DNA from: Clostridiales bacterium
Lineage (GTDB): Bacteria > Bacillota > Clostridia > Christensenellales > CAG-314
Reading direction: 5' to 3'
Length of the DNA: 25,308 nucleotides
Assembly (NCBI GenBank): GCA_003537755.1
Contig: DPQS01000022.1
Span: 68,630 to 93,937 of the forward strand
The position numbers and the translations under genes are program-made. Below the pieces are notes generated by a model. The model did not search any database and was not told where the DNA came from. It was given only the letters and a program-made list of their open reading frames with translations. Below, piece after piece: positions 13,981-22,177 of this stretch. Position 1 is the stretch's first letter, and each line of letters starts with the position of its first letter.

Positions 13981-16900
13981 TTACTTGCGAACAAAACCTG
14001 CGTCTGTAAGAGTTGTAGGTAATGTTGCGTCTTGTCCGAAGTTCAACAGGAAGTCCCAACCCGTTTCTGCAACAGCAGCAATCCACAAAGGCATATCCGC
14101 GTGGATGGGATAAACCTCTGTCACAGCCCATTCATACGGCGTAAAGATTTCAAACACGGTCTTGTATGCGTAATCTTTACCTTCGACTGCTTCGGAGTTT
14201 TCTACCGATGTCCAGCCGAATGCGCAGTTCAATGCACCGTTATTCCACGGACATGCGGCACGTTGATAAGATTTAGCATTAGCCCACTCGTTGTTAACCA
14301 CAATACGATACTCGATATTAAGGTAGTTCCACCACTGTGTTCCATCACCTTGAATCTGCGTTCCGTAGGACTTGTTGTGGTAAAGCGTAACACCGAGATA
14401 GATACCTGCCGTACCCTTCTTAGCCTGCACGATACCATAAACGCCTTGTGCGGAATAACTTGTACAATTCTTGTTGTTCCATTGCGTTACGCCGTTCCAG
14501 AAGGTTTCGTTGAGATTACCGTCAAGCGTAATGTTGTCGGCAGCCACAGAGTGAGTGTCATATCCGCCGTTTACGAAATCGCAACCTGTTGCGGAAACTT
14601 TGACTCTGTCGGCACCGTCCCATACAAGAGCCTGCCAACCCTGGAAGCCGCTACCGTTGCAGCCCATTCTGAAGAAGCCTGCGGTCTGATTGCTTTCGGC
14701 AATAAACAATTCGATTTCTGTCTTAAACTTGTAACCGTCTTCGTCGATTGCGGTACGCTTCATTGCGTAACTTGTAACAGCACCGTGAGCGCAAATGAAT
14801 TCGTCGAAAATCGAGAATCCGACAGGCGTACCGAACAATTGCAATTCAATGTTGTCGTTCAGATGCCATTCTGCCGTAGCGTCGGCGCGAATCTGTTGCA
14901 AAATCGTGAATGCAAGGTAGTAACCGTCATCGGCAACAAAACCTGTTACGGTAACCTTTGTTTTGTCATTACCACGAGTTACACTTGCCTTGTCTGCGTA
15001 TTCGCTGAAGTCTGCGTCGATTGTAGCATGCGAAGCAACAACCTGCGTGGATTTAAGTCCTTCAAGAGTTACAAACAAATTTGCGGGTCTGCCGGCCGGT
15101 ACGCCGTAAGCATACGTCTTGTTTACATCGCAGGAACCTACGACAGGCGTCCACCAGTCACTGCGTTCCCAAGTATTGTTACCAAGTCCTTCGTAGCGAC
15201 CTGCTTCACCGGGTGCTTTGTAAGCGTAGTTGATTTGCATTGTTTCGGCGTTAAACGCGTCGCCGATAGATTCCTTTGCAACAAAGATTTCGTAACGGTG
15301 TTCGTACTTGCCTGCGTATTTGCCGCTGTCAAGAAGAACCGTTGTACGCTTAAACTCGGTAACGCCTCCCGATTCATTTCTATTGTTGAGATAACGTTGG
15401 TCACCGAAGTTGCCGTTGAAGTAGAACTCGAAGTTATGATTCATGTACCAGTTAACTTCGTCTGTCACTACATTTGTGTTTGTATGCGCAATTACATACA
15501 TCACAACACCGCTTTCGGTTGTCTTTGCGTAGAAAGATACGTCACGGTTGTCTTCCACGTAGATGTGTTGCATTGTACCGTAATCTTCGCCGTCGATAGA
15601 GCCGTCGATGATGTAGTTGCTGTCAACGATACGGTAAAACTCACCCGTAACCTTGATATTTGCGGTAACGGTATACTTGTAAGCACCGTCTTTGTCAGCT
15701 GCAAGTTCTACGCCGTCAACGTACAACTTGACAATGCGCCAATCTCTTGTAACTGTAAACACAATTTCGTCGCCCTCGACGGGTGATGTGTTCGTTTCGA
15801 TTTTTCCTGCGACTTCGCTGAGGTCTACTGTAAGTTTGCCATTGAATTCTACCGTAATCGTAACGTCGCCGTCGGGCATTACGAAACTGTACTTACCGTC
15901 AACCGCTTCGATTGCTTTGCCGTTGACAAGCACGCTCTTTATTACGAATCCTTCTTCGGTCGTTATGGCGATGTTGACAATGTCGCCCTTGCGAGCCGTC
16001 GTCTTGTCAACTTCAACCTTTGCGCCGGTAACTTCATTTACAGTTACGGTGTGGGGATAACGCATACCGTGTACAGAAACGGTTGCATACTTTTCGATCG
16101 CTTCCCAGTTAAGGTTGTTGCTAAGGTCGGAAACCCAACCATGCATTTTAACAGAAATTTCTTCGCTTTCGCTTGTATAACCGTCAAAGTACACGTACGG
16201 AATAAAGAATTCCACCGAGGTCTTGTTAAGGCTGCCGTCCTTGGTTGTTACGATGTCGCCTGCGACAACGCCGCCAAGTCCATATGCCTTGCCATTGTTG
16301 AACCACACGGCACGCTGCGCATCCTGGTTTGTTCCTGTACGGAATTCAATGTTGAGGTAGTTCCACCAAGCGGATCCGTCACCTTGAAGCACAGTTCCGA
16401 TTGCCGCCTCGTGCCATACGTTTGCGTAGAAGTAAACGCCGTTGCTGCCCTTGACTGCCGCAATTGTGTAGTGACCGCCGTTTGTTCTTGCGCCGAAGTT
16501 CTGAGTGTTGCCCAGTACTTCTTCCGTCCAGATGCTTTCGTCTGCCACGCCGTCCAGAGTAACGCCGTCGGCTGCTTTAAGACCGAGCAGTGTGCCGATT
16601 TCGTCGGCAGTGCCTGTGGTTGCGGCAACGTTGCTCACCGTCATGTTGCGGTGGAAGCCCATCACGCCGCCGATAAAGGTGTCGTTCTCGGTGCCTTCCA
16701 GTACCAGCGAAGAAACAAGTTTGTCGTTTACAAACAGGTACATCGTGTTGCCGACCTTGGCGATACCCAGTTTAGCCGTTGTGGATTCGATAAGGATGTC
16801 GGTGCTGCTGCCGGCGCCTTGCTTGTTCCACTGCCAGCCTGCGTCGCAGGTGATGTTGAAATCGTTTGTTGCCGTGCGGCTGTAAACAATTTGACCGAAT

Positions 16901-19509
16901 CTGCGGTCTGCCGCTGCAATGCTGTCAGCCACGTCAATGTAGCCAAACACCTTGTAAGTGCTGTTAGCTGCAAACATACCTACCTTCGTCCACACGTCGG
17001 AGGCAAGTGTCTTGTTGGGGCTTGTTACGTTTGCCGTCAGGTAGAAGTTTGCAGAGGGTTGCATACCCTTGAACCACAGTACCTGTGCGCCTTCGCCGTC
17101 GTTGGTTACGGTGCCGTCTTCGTTGTACTTCCATGCGCCGTTGCTTACGTGCGTGCTGTCGTAGTCGCCTACGGTGTCGTTACCTGCGCTTTGCGGGTAA
17201 CCGATTGCTTCCATGATGAGTTTGCCCCATTGCGGATAGCCCCATTCCTTGTTGAGATGCAATCCGTCGTACAGCATGTCGGCGCGCGTCGTGCCGTCGC
17301 TGTTTACGCCCACGGACGTTACGTCAACGTAGATGAGCCATGCAAGGTCTTTTGCGTAGTCCTCGACAAGTTTGTTCATCTTGTCATACTCTGCGCACTT
17401 GGCTGCAAACATCGTGTTGTGAATAAGGCTTACCCAGTAGATTTCCGCCGTCGGGAATACTTCGTGGTAGGCGGTCATCATTTTCTTGAAGCGGTCGAAT
17501 GCCGTTTCCGCAGTTGTGTTGCCGTCGTCAATGTCGTTTACACCGATGTGGAACACAAACTTTTCAGGATTGTACAGTTTGCTGAGAAGCGTTACGCTGT
17601 CCGTCCAATAGTTGATTTGCGTACCGCCGACGCCGATGTTTGCTTTCTTTTCGATTGCTGCTGTCTGCAATCTCCAACCCATGCCGTCTTCGCCGCCGAT
17701 ATTCTTCCAGAAGTCCATGTAACTGTCGCCAAGGAACAGTACGTCAAGGTCTTCACGGTTGACTTCCTTTACGTGACTTTGGAATTCGTCACTTGTCACG
17801 TCGTTTGTTACGCTGTAGTTGGTAACTTCCATTGTGTAGCCGAAGCTCTTGAAGCCCATTACCGCGTTTTCCGAAGCGTCGAACGCAGTCTGACCTACAA
17901 GTTTGTCACCCAGCCACATGAAAATCATGCCGTCGTGAGCCGTCAGACCGAGAGTGATTGTTTTTGTAGTAAGGTCAAATGCTTCGCCCGTGCCTGCAAG
18001 GTTGATCCAACTTGCACTCCAACTGCCGTGTCCGACGTTGTAACCGAGCGAACGGCCGCTGATCATGCCGATGTCCTTGGGTGTTGTGTCGTTGCCGATT
18101 ACGGCATCTACGTAGAAGAATACACCATTTTGGCTTGCGCCGTCAAACAACATAATGCCGAACTTACCGTAGTTTTCCGAAGTGTTGCCCATACCGGTAA
18201 GTTTGAAGGTTGCCTTTGCATACAGGCTGGTGCCCTTGGTGCGGTACATTACTATGTTGTTGTCGCCGTCGTTGCCGTTGAGTACGGCTTTGCGGTTGGC
18301 GTAATTGACGTCCGTTTCGGCATAGTCCTCGGTGAGATCCCAGCCGCGACCCGTTTCGATTGCGGTGTCACCCTTACCCAGCATGCCTGCGCCGTACAGA
18401 TAGTAGTTGTCGCTGAGTTTGCCGTCCTTAAGCAGGTAATACGTGTCGGCATTGCCGATTTCGCCGTTGCCGTATGCAGCGACGTTTGCCATCGTGCGGT
18501 CATTGTTGGAAAGCACGGGAAGTACGGTAAGGTTGTTTTCCGCCGTTTCCTTGTTGGTGCCTAAGGTTGTGTAAGGAACTTCAAACGTTGCCTTGTAACC
18601 GACAACTTCGCCGTCAACCACCCATGCAACGATTGTTGCGCCGTCAATTGCGGTTTCCGCGTCGGCTGCATATGCGCCGTTTGTCACTTTGTAAACCTTA
18701 CTGCCGGAAACAAGCAATTCAACGCCGATGTTGTCTTTGCCGATTGAGCCGCCTGCGTATGCGTTGCGACCGATGTACAGACCTACACCGTCGGCAGAAG
18801 TTACCACGCTGTCGGTGACGTATGCGGTGAGGCTAAGTCCGTTGTCGGTGTAAGCAAGCACCACGTCAGCGGTTGCAAGTGCGCCCGCCATTGCGCGGCT
18901 GGTAAGTCTTGCGGTAGCGTTTTGCGGTGCGGCGTCGGTGCTGACGTTTGCGGCCGTTGCGAATGTCGCCGTTACGGTAACGTCGCTGTCGGGCATTGCG
19001 AAACTGTACACGCCGTCTTTTGCCACAAGCACTTCGCCGTTCAGTTTAACGTCGGTAAGCGTGTAACCGAATGCGGCCTTTACCGTAAGAGTAACGATTT
19101 CGTCCTTGACGGCAACAGCCTTGTCGGCGGACACTTCGCCACCTTTAACTGTGGAAACTGTCACTTTGTGCTGACCGGGTGCCGGTTGCTCTTCAAGTAC
19201 GAACGTTGCTGTAATTTCAACGTTTGCGGCAGGCATTTTGAATGTTGCCTTGCCGTCGGTTACGGTGAGCGAGGTGCCGTTCATCTTGACTTCGGACACC
19301 TTGTAACCGGTGTTCGCCGTCACGGTAACGGTGATTTCCGTACCAGCCGTTGCGGATTTCGCGTTGGCTGCGACTTTGCCGTTGTCGGCTGCCTTGACAG
19401 TGATTGTGTACGCTGTGTTGTCCGTTGCAGGGTTGTCACAAGCGACCAATCCCACAAAGACAGCGACCAGCATCAAAGCAAGCGCAACGATACCAATCTT
19501 CCTTTTCAT
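13981..19509 (-). CDS. Giant mosaic lipoprotein with SGNH esterase core, InlB-like repeats and CBM9-like/concanavalin-like modules
   Basis: An 1842-residue surface lipoprotein, lipobox LVAC (Cys24). Approximate order: two InlB-type beta repeats (33-103, 114-183); a CBM9-like module (185-360); a concanavalin-like module (385-570); an SGNH hydrolase (586-772); a second concanavalin-like module (785-965); a CBM9-like module (975-1150); two more InlB-type repeats (1152-1222, and a degenerate one 1226-1291); three CBM9-like modules (1296-1470, 1490-1645, 1655-1842). The SGNH blocks are complete: GDSY with Ser596, Gly626 in NIGVGG, GVND (Gly656, Asn658) and DGLH (Asp748, His751). An acetyl or acyl esterase acting on a glycan is likely. 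Module limits are read by eye. AGGAGG ten bases upstream supports the ATG at 19509 over the longer frame to 19566. No sortase signal or dockerin is seen. Confidence 0.85.
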   Translation of the reverse strand: MKRKIGIVALALMLVAVFVGLVACDNPATDNTAYTITVKAADNGKVAANAKSATAGTEITVTVTANTGYKVSEVKMNGTSLTVTDGKATFKMPAANVEITATFVLEEQPAPGQHKVTVSTVKGGEVSADKAVAVKDEIVTLTVKAAFGYTLTDVKLNGEVLVAKDGVYSFAMPDSDVTVTATFATAANVSTDAAPQNATARLTSRAMAGALATADVVLAYTDNGLSLTAYVTDSVVTSADGVGLYIGRNAYAGGSIGKDNIGVELLVSGSKVYKVTNGAYAADAETAIDGATIVAWVVDGEVVGYKATFEVPYTTLGTNKETAENNLTVLPVLSNNDRTMANVAAYGNGEIGNADTYYLLKDGKLSDNYYLYGAGMLGKGDTAIETGRGWDLTEDYAETDVNYANRKAVLNGNDGDNNIVMYRTKGTSLYAKATFKLTGMGNTSENYGKFGIMLFDGASQNGVFFYVDAVIGNDTTPKDIGMISGRSLGYNVGHGSWSASWINLAGTGEAFDLTTKTITLGLTAHDGMIFMWLGDKLVGQTAFDASENAVMGFKSFGYTMEVTNYSVTNDVTSDEFQSHVKEVNREDLDVLFLGDSYMDFWKNIGGEDGMGWRLQTAAIEKKANIGVGGTQINYWTDSVTLLSKLYNPEKFVFHIGVNDIDDGNTTAETAFDRFKKMMTAYHEVFPTAEIYWVSLIHNTMFAAKCAEYDKMNKLVEDYAKDLAWLIYVDVTSVGVNSDGTTRADMLYDGLHLNKEWGYPQWGKLIMEAIGYPQSAGNDTVGDYDSTHVSNGAWKYNEDGTVTNDGEGAQVLWFKGMQPSANFYLTANVTSPNKTLASDVWTKVGMFAANSTYKVFGYIDVADSIAAADRRFGQIVYSRTATNDFNITCDAGWQWNKQGAGSSTDILIESTTAKLGIAKVGNTMYLFVNDKLVSSLVLEGTENDTFIGGVMGFHRNMTVSNVAATTGTADEIGTLLGLKAADGVTLDGVADESIWTEEVLGNTQNFGARTNGGHYTIAAVKGSNGVYFYANVWHEAAIGTVLQGDGSAWWNYLNIEFRTGTNQDAQRAVWFNNGKAYGLGGVVAGDIVTTKDGSLNKTSVEFFIPYVYFDGYTSESEEISVKMHGWVSDLSNNLNWEAIEKYATVSVHGMRYPHTVTVNEVTGAKVEVDKTTARKGDIVNIAITTEEGFVIKSVLVNGKAIEAVDGKYSFVMPDGDVTITVEFNGKLTVDLSEVAGKIETNTSPVEGDEIVFTVTRDWRIVKLYVDGVELAADKDGAYKYTVTANIKVTGEFYRIVDSNYIIDGSIDGEDYGTMQHIYVEDNRDVSFYAKTTESGVVMYVIAHTNTNVVTDEVNWYMNHNFEFYFNGNFGDQRYLNNRNESGGVTEFKRTTVLLDSGKYAGKYEHRYEIFVAKESIGDAFNAETMQINYAYKAPGEAGRYEGLGNNTWERSDWWTPVVGSCDVNKTYAYGVPAGRPANLFVTLEGLKSTQVVASHATIDADFSEYADKASVTRGNDKTKVTVTGFVADDGYYLAFTILQQIRADATAEWHLNDNIELQLFGTPVGFSIFDEFICAHGAVTSYAMKRTAIDEDGYKFKTEIELFIAESNQTAGFFRMGCNGSGFQGWQALVWDGADRVKVSATGCDFVNGGYDTHSVAADNITLDGNLNETFWNGVTQWNNKNCTSYSAQGVYGIVQAKKGTAGIYLGVTLYHNKSYGTQIQGDGTQWWNYLNIEYRIVVNNEWANAKSYQRAACPWNNGALNCAFGWTSVENSEAVEGKDYAYKTVFEIFTPYEWAVTEVYPIHADMPLWIAAVAETGWDFLLNFGQDATLPTTLTDAGFVRK

Positions 19510-19542
19510 GTGGTATTTTCCTCCTGTATCTTGTTTATTTTG

Positions 19543-19565
19543 TGCATTGCAAACCACGCAATGCA
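19543..19565. promoter_or_regulatory. Palindrome in the leader of the mosaic lipoprotein gene
   Basis: TGCATTGC (19543-19550) and GCAATGCA (19558-19565) are perfect eight-base inverted arms around a seven-base loop, 34 bases before the start codon. On the minus strand it contains GTTTGCAA, shared with the sites upstream of the LacI-family gene. It could be an operator or an mRNA hairpin. Confidence 0.4.
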
Positions 19566-19609
19566 ATTTTTTTGTAATGAAATGAGAATTTTTTATTTTT
19601 CGGCGATGT

Positions 19610-19639
19610 AGTATCTGTTAATTTATTACACTACTACAA
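19610..19639 (-). promoter_or_regulatory. Probable promoter of the mosaic lipoprotein gene
   Basis: Minus-strand TTGTAG (19634-19639), 18 bases, GATACT (19610-19615). The match is moderate. It gives a leader of about 95 bases that contains the palindrome at 19543-19565. The hexamers also lie in a seven-base inverted repeat TGTAGTA/TACTACA. Confidence 0.45.
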
Positions 19640-19698
19640 CGTATTTTGCATGTTTTTTGTCCCGATGAATGTCGAGCGTCTATCGCACAGTGGTTTGC

Positions 19699-20631
19699 CT
19701 ACCTTACCTTTGCAAGCAGTTCTTCGCCGTCACAGAACACAACGCGGCGGTTGCCGTCCGGGTGAGCGTAGTCGGCGTGACAATGCGCAACAAGGGTCAG
19801 TTTGCCGTTTTTATCGTTGAAAAACGCCGAGTGACCTACGCCGCAGATATCGCCGTCGTTGATTTGCAACAGCGGTTCGTCGCACTTTACAAACTCGCCG
19901 AGCGGCTTATCGGACTTTGCAAGCCCGATGCCGTAGTAACGGCTGTCAAAGCAATTGAAACTGTATGTCAGCAGGTACTTGCCGTCGCGTTTGATTACGT
20001 AGGGTGCTTCGTTCCACAAAAATTCCACCTTCATGCCTTCCATGATGTAGCGATCGACGTCGCACATGCAGGGAGCAGGCACTTTGTGGCATTCCCACGG
20101 TTTCTGCGGTGTGGCAATCAGCACAGGCTCGCTTGTAATCTTTGTAAGTGTATCGTCGAGTTGTGCGCCGTAAATCTGGCTTGTGTGCACGCCGTCAACG
20201 ACGTTGTCCCAGCAGTCGCGCACGTAGTATATGTAATGTTGTCCGTCGTCGTCGGCAAACACCGTGGCGTCAATCACCGAGTAACCGTAGTCAAACATCG
20301 GCTTGCCGGGATACACATCGACAAACGGTCCGCAAGGGTCGTCTGCAACGGCAACGCCGCAACGCTGTCCGCGCCCCTCAAGGCGAGCCGTGTAATGCAT
20401 GACGTATTTGCCGTCGGCACGTTTCACTACTTCCGGCGCCCAGAAGCAATTTTCGCCATACGTGTCGGGCTTGGTCATGCAATGCCCCACAAGCGTAAGA
20501 TTTGTAAGTTCGGTACCTTTCCACACGAGAAAACCGTCACCTGCACTGGTTGCGTACATGTAGTACGTACCGCCGTCATTCAGCAGGAACGGATCGCCGA
20601 TGTTTGTAATTTCCGTTTTAATCAGGTTCAC
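19699..20631 (-). CDS. Cytoplasmic GH43 family glycosidase
   Basis: A 310-residue, single-domain GH43 enzyme with no signal peptide, so it should act on imported oligosaccharides. Catalytic acids: Asp13 (NIGDPF, base), Asp121 (SVIDATVF, pKa tuning) and Glu208 (LWNEAPYV, acid). A propeller His is at 267 (GHSAFF). Short stand-alone GH43 proteins of this type are usually arabinofuranosidases or beta-xylosidases; specificity is not decided here. There is no suitable ATG. GTG at 20631 with GGAG five bases upstream is preferred over a TTG at 20676, which has no ribosome site. It is the only gene of its transcription unit unless readthrough reaches the mosaic lipoprotein, since no clear terminator follows. 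Confidence 0.88.
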   Translation of the reverse strand: MNLIKTEITNIGDPFLLNDGGTYYMYATSAGDGFLVWKGTELTNLTLVGHCMTKPDTYGENCFWAPEVVKRADGKYVMHYTARLEGRGQRCGVAVADDPCGPFVDVYPGKPMFDYGYSVIDATVFADDDGQHYIYYVRDCWDNVVDGVHTSQIYGAQLDDTLTKITSEPVLIATPQKPWECHKVPAPCMCDVDRYIMEGMKVEFLWNEAPYVIKRDGKYLLTYSFNCFDSRYYGIGLAKSDKPLGEFVKCDEPLLQINDGDICGVGHSAFFNDKNGKLTLVAHCHADYAHPDGNRRVVFCDGEELLAKVR

Positions 20632-20690
20632 GACAACTCCGCGGCATGCCTTACCAAAAAACGACACGCCTGACAAAATTTTTGTTTGTA

Positions 20691-20711
20691 ATCACACCAC
20701 ACGGATGTGAT
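20691..20711 (-). other. Hairpin in the GH43 leader
   Basis: In the RNA, ATCACATC and GGTGTGAT pair over eight positions (one G-U) around a five-base loop, about 60 bases before the GTG start. It has no T-run, so a role in mRNA stability or regulator binding is more likely than termination. Confidence 0.35.
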
Positions 20712-20714
20712 ACA

Positions 20715-20763
20715 ACTTGAACGATAAAGATTTGTCACTTTTGCTTTACTTGAACGTTCAAGT
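20715..20763 (-). promoter_or_regulatory. LacI-type operator and partial second operator upstream of GH43
   Basis: ACTTGAACGTTCAAGT (20748-20763) is a perfect 16-base palindrome with the central CG of LacI-family operators. ACTTGAACGA (20715-20724) repeats its left half, with the two CG centres 33 bp apart (about three helical turns). Both lie downstream of the predicted transcription start, at about +42 and +75, consistent with roadblock repression and cooperative binding. Confidence 0.65.
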
Positions 20764-20803
20764 TACGTAAACAATATTCCTCTCGTTCTTCTTGGCACTG
20801 GGT

Positions 20804-20832
20804 ATTATATAACTCCCCGACCACAATTTCAA
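20804..20832 (-). promoter_or_regulatory. Promoter of the cytoplasmic GH43 gene
   Basis: Minus-strand TTGAAA (20827-20832), 17 bases, TATAAT (20804-20809), a strong sigma-A match. Transcription would begin about 20797, giving a leader of roughly 165 bases that carries the operators and a hairpin. Confidence 0.75.
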
Positions 20833-21039
20833 GACTTTTTGTCAATAAAAAAATTTTGCCGCAAATGTTCGCCATTAAATGCATTTATTTGCTTCCTTAT
20901 TCGAAAAATCAGAAAAAATCAATCGGAATAATAGGATAAAAACATGGTAGAATTTTTTAGCATTCTTTTTCATTTCGTGTCCGAACAACGACACGATGTC
21001 CCTTAATCAAAAAACGCGCATAACCGCAGTATATCGCTA
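20833..21039. other. AT-rich divergent intergenic region
   Basis: Between the divergent GH43 and rubrerythrin promoters no gene was found. It holds A/T runs and one inverted repeat, TCGTGTC (20975-20981) with GACACGA (20990-20996), about 45 bases upstream of the rubrerythrin -35 box, of unknown role. Confidence 0.4.
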
Positions 21040-21068
21040 TTGACTTCGGGCAAAAATTAACCTATAAT
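21040..21068 (+). promoter_or_regulatory. Strong promoter of the rubrerythrin gene
   Basis: TTGACT (21040-21045), 17 bases, TATAAT (21063-21068), near consensus. The leader is about 95 bases. The sequence over the -10 (CTATAATAGTAATGA) weakly resembles a PerR box in its left half only. Confidence 0.8.
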
Positions 21069-21168
21069 AGTAATGATAAATAAATGCCGAACGTCCGTCT
21101 GATTCCCGTCGGTCGCAAAGGCAAAAATTATCGGCAATGACAAAAATACTCATAAGGAGAATACCACC

Positions 21169-21708
21169 ATGGCAAACAAATACGCAGGAACGAAAACCGA
21201 ACAGAATCTTCACGCCGCATTTTCGGGCGAGTCGCAGGCGCGCAACAAGTACACCTACTTTGCGTCCGTCGCCAAAAAAGAAGGCTACGAACAGATTGCC
21301 GCTATCTTTCTGAAAACGGCAGAAAACGAAAAAGAACACGCAAAAATGTGGTTTAAGGAGCTGGCAGGCATAGGCAACACGTCCGAAAACCTTGCTGCCG
21401 CCGCAGCAGGCGAAAACTACGAATGGACGGATATGTACGCCGACTTTGCCAAAACCGCCGAAGAGGAAGGTTTTGACGAACTCGCACGCAAATTCCGTCT
21501 GGTAGCGGCAATCGAGAAGCACCACGAAGAAAGATACCGCGCGTTGCTCGGCAACATCGAAACTGCAACGGTATTTGAAAAGAGCGAAGTAAAAATCTGG
21601 GAATGTCGTAATTGCGGACACATCGTCATCGGCACCAAAGCCCCCGAAGTTTGCCCCACCTGCAACCATCCGCAAAGTTACTTTGAAATAAGCGAAGCCA
21701 ACTACTAA
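21169..21708 (+). CDS. rbr: Rubrerythrin
   Basis: A 179-residue cytoplasmic peroxide-reducing protein of anaerobes. The ferritin-like four-helix part carries the diiron ligands Glu21 (SGESQ), Glu54-x-x-His57, Glu97-99 region and Glu116-x-x-His119. The C-terminal rubredoxin-like domain binds one iron through Cys146, Cys149, Cys162 and Cys165 (ECRNC, VCPTC). Length is typical for short rubrerythrins. AAGGAG lies nine bases before the ATG. It has its own strong promoter and stands alone, convergent with the pnuC-like gene. It supports an obligately or aerotolerantly anaerobic host. Confidence 0.96.
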   Translation: MANKYAGTKTEQNLHAAFSGESQARNKYTYFASVAKKEGYEQIAAIFLKTAENEKEHAKMWFKELAGIGNTSENLAAAAAGENYEWTDMYADFAKTAEEEGFDELARKFRLVAAIEKHHEERYRALLGNIETATVFEKSEVKIWECRNCGHIVIGTKAPEVCPTCNHPQSYFEISEANY

Positions 21709-21933
21709 GACGCAGAAGAACGTTTACCGTACGCACAGATAAGGTTTTGAGCGACCGCCAAGGCGCGTTTCCGGTAGGAAAAGCTACACATGCTATCTGC
21801 CGTCGGTTCTGCCGATATGTCTTTCGACAAAGGTAAAAGGCAAAAAACTTTCTTGTAGTTTGCGCCGCCAATTTAGTATTTTACAACGGTTTACCGTTCA
21901 TTTTGTTGCGAAAAACTTAATACGTATACGAAA

Positions 21934-21976
21934 AACAGCGACCAATGGTGTTTTGCCAAAGGTCGCTGTTTTTTTT
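21934..21976. terminator. Bidirectional terminator between rubrerythrin and pnuC-like genes
   Basis: AACAGCGACC (21934-21943) and GGTCGCTGTT (21961-21970) form a ten-pair stem with an extra inner TGG/CCA, followed by eight T on the plus strand and preceded by five A, which read as T on the minus strand. It lies 225 bases after rubrerythrin and about 200 bases after the pnuC-like gene. The flanking stretches (21709-21933, 21977-22177) show no gene, only a perfect GCGTTAACGC palindrome at 22153-22162. Confidence 0.85.
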
Positions 21977-22177
21977 GTTTTTTTGTTGTTCCGCAGTCGC
22001 TGATTGTTCAATCGGTCACAATCAATTAAACGAAGCACACGTTGTTTTACGGCTGTATGGAAATACGTTTTACGCACTGAGTATTTTCGCGTAAATGTCG
22101 CCGAAACTCACCCACGTATAGTCAAACTACACACCTACAACGCATAGCCGCAGCGTTAACGCCGCCGATGACTACTT

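Noticed and set aside
16051..18564. 837-codon open frame on the plus strand opposite the mosaic lipoprotein
   Set aside because: Antisense shadow of the SGNH region; Cys/Val-rich, no family resemblance, no ribosome site.
20632..20676. TTG start giving a 325-residue GH43
   Set aside because: No Shine-Dalgarno before it; the GTG at 20631 has GGAG and fits the family's N-terminus.
21058..21080. PerR box over the rubrerythrin -10
   Set aside because: Only the left half matches the consensus; the right half has several mismatches.
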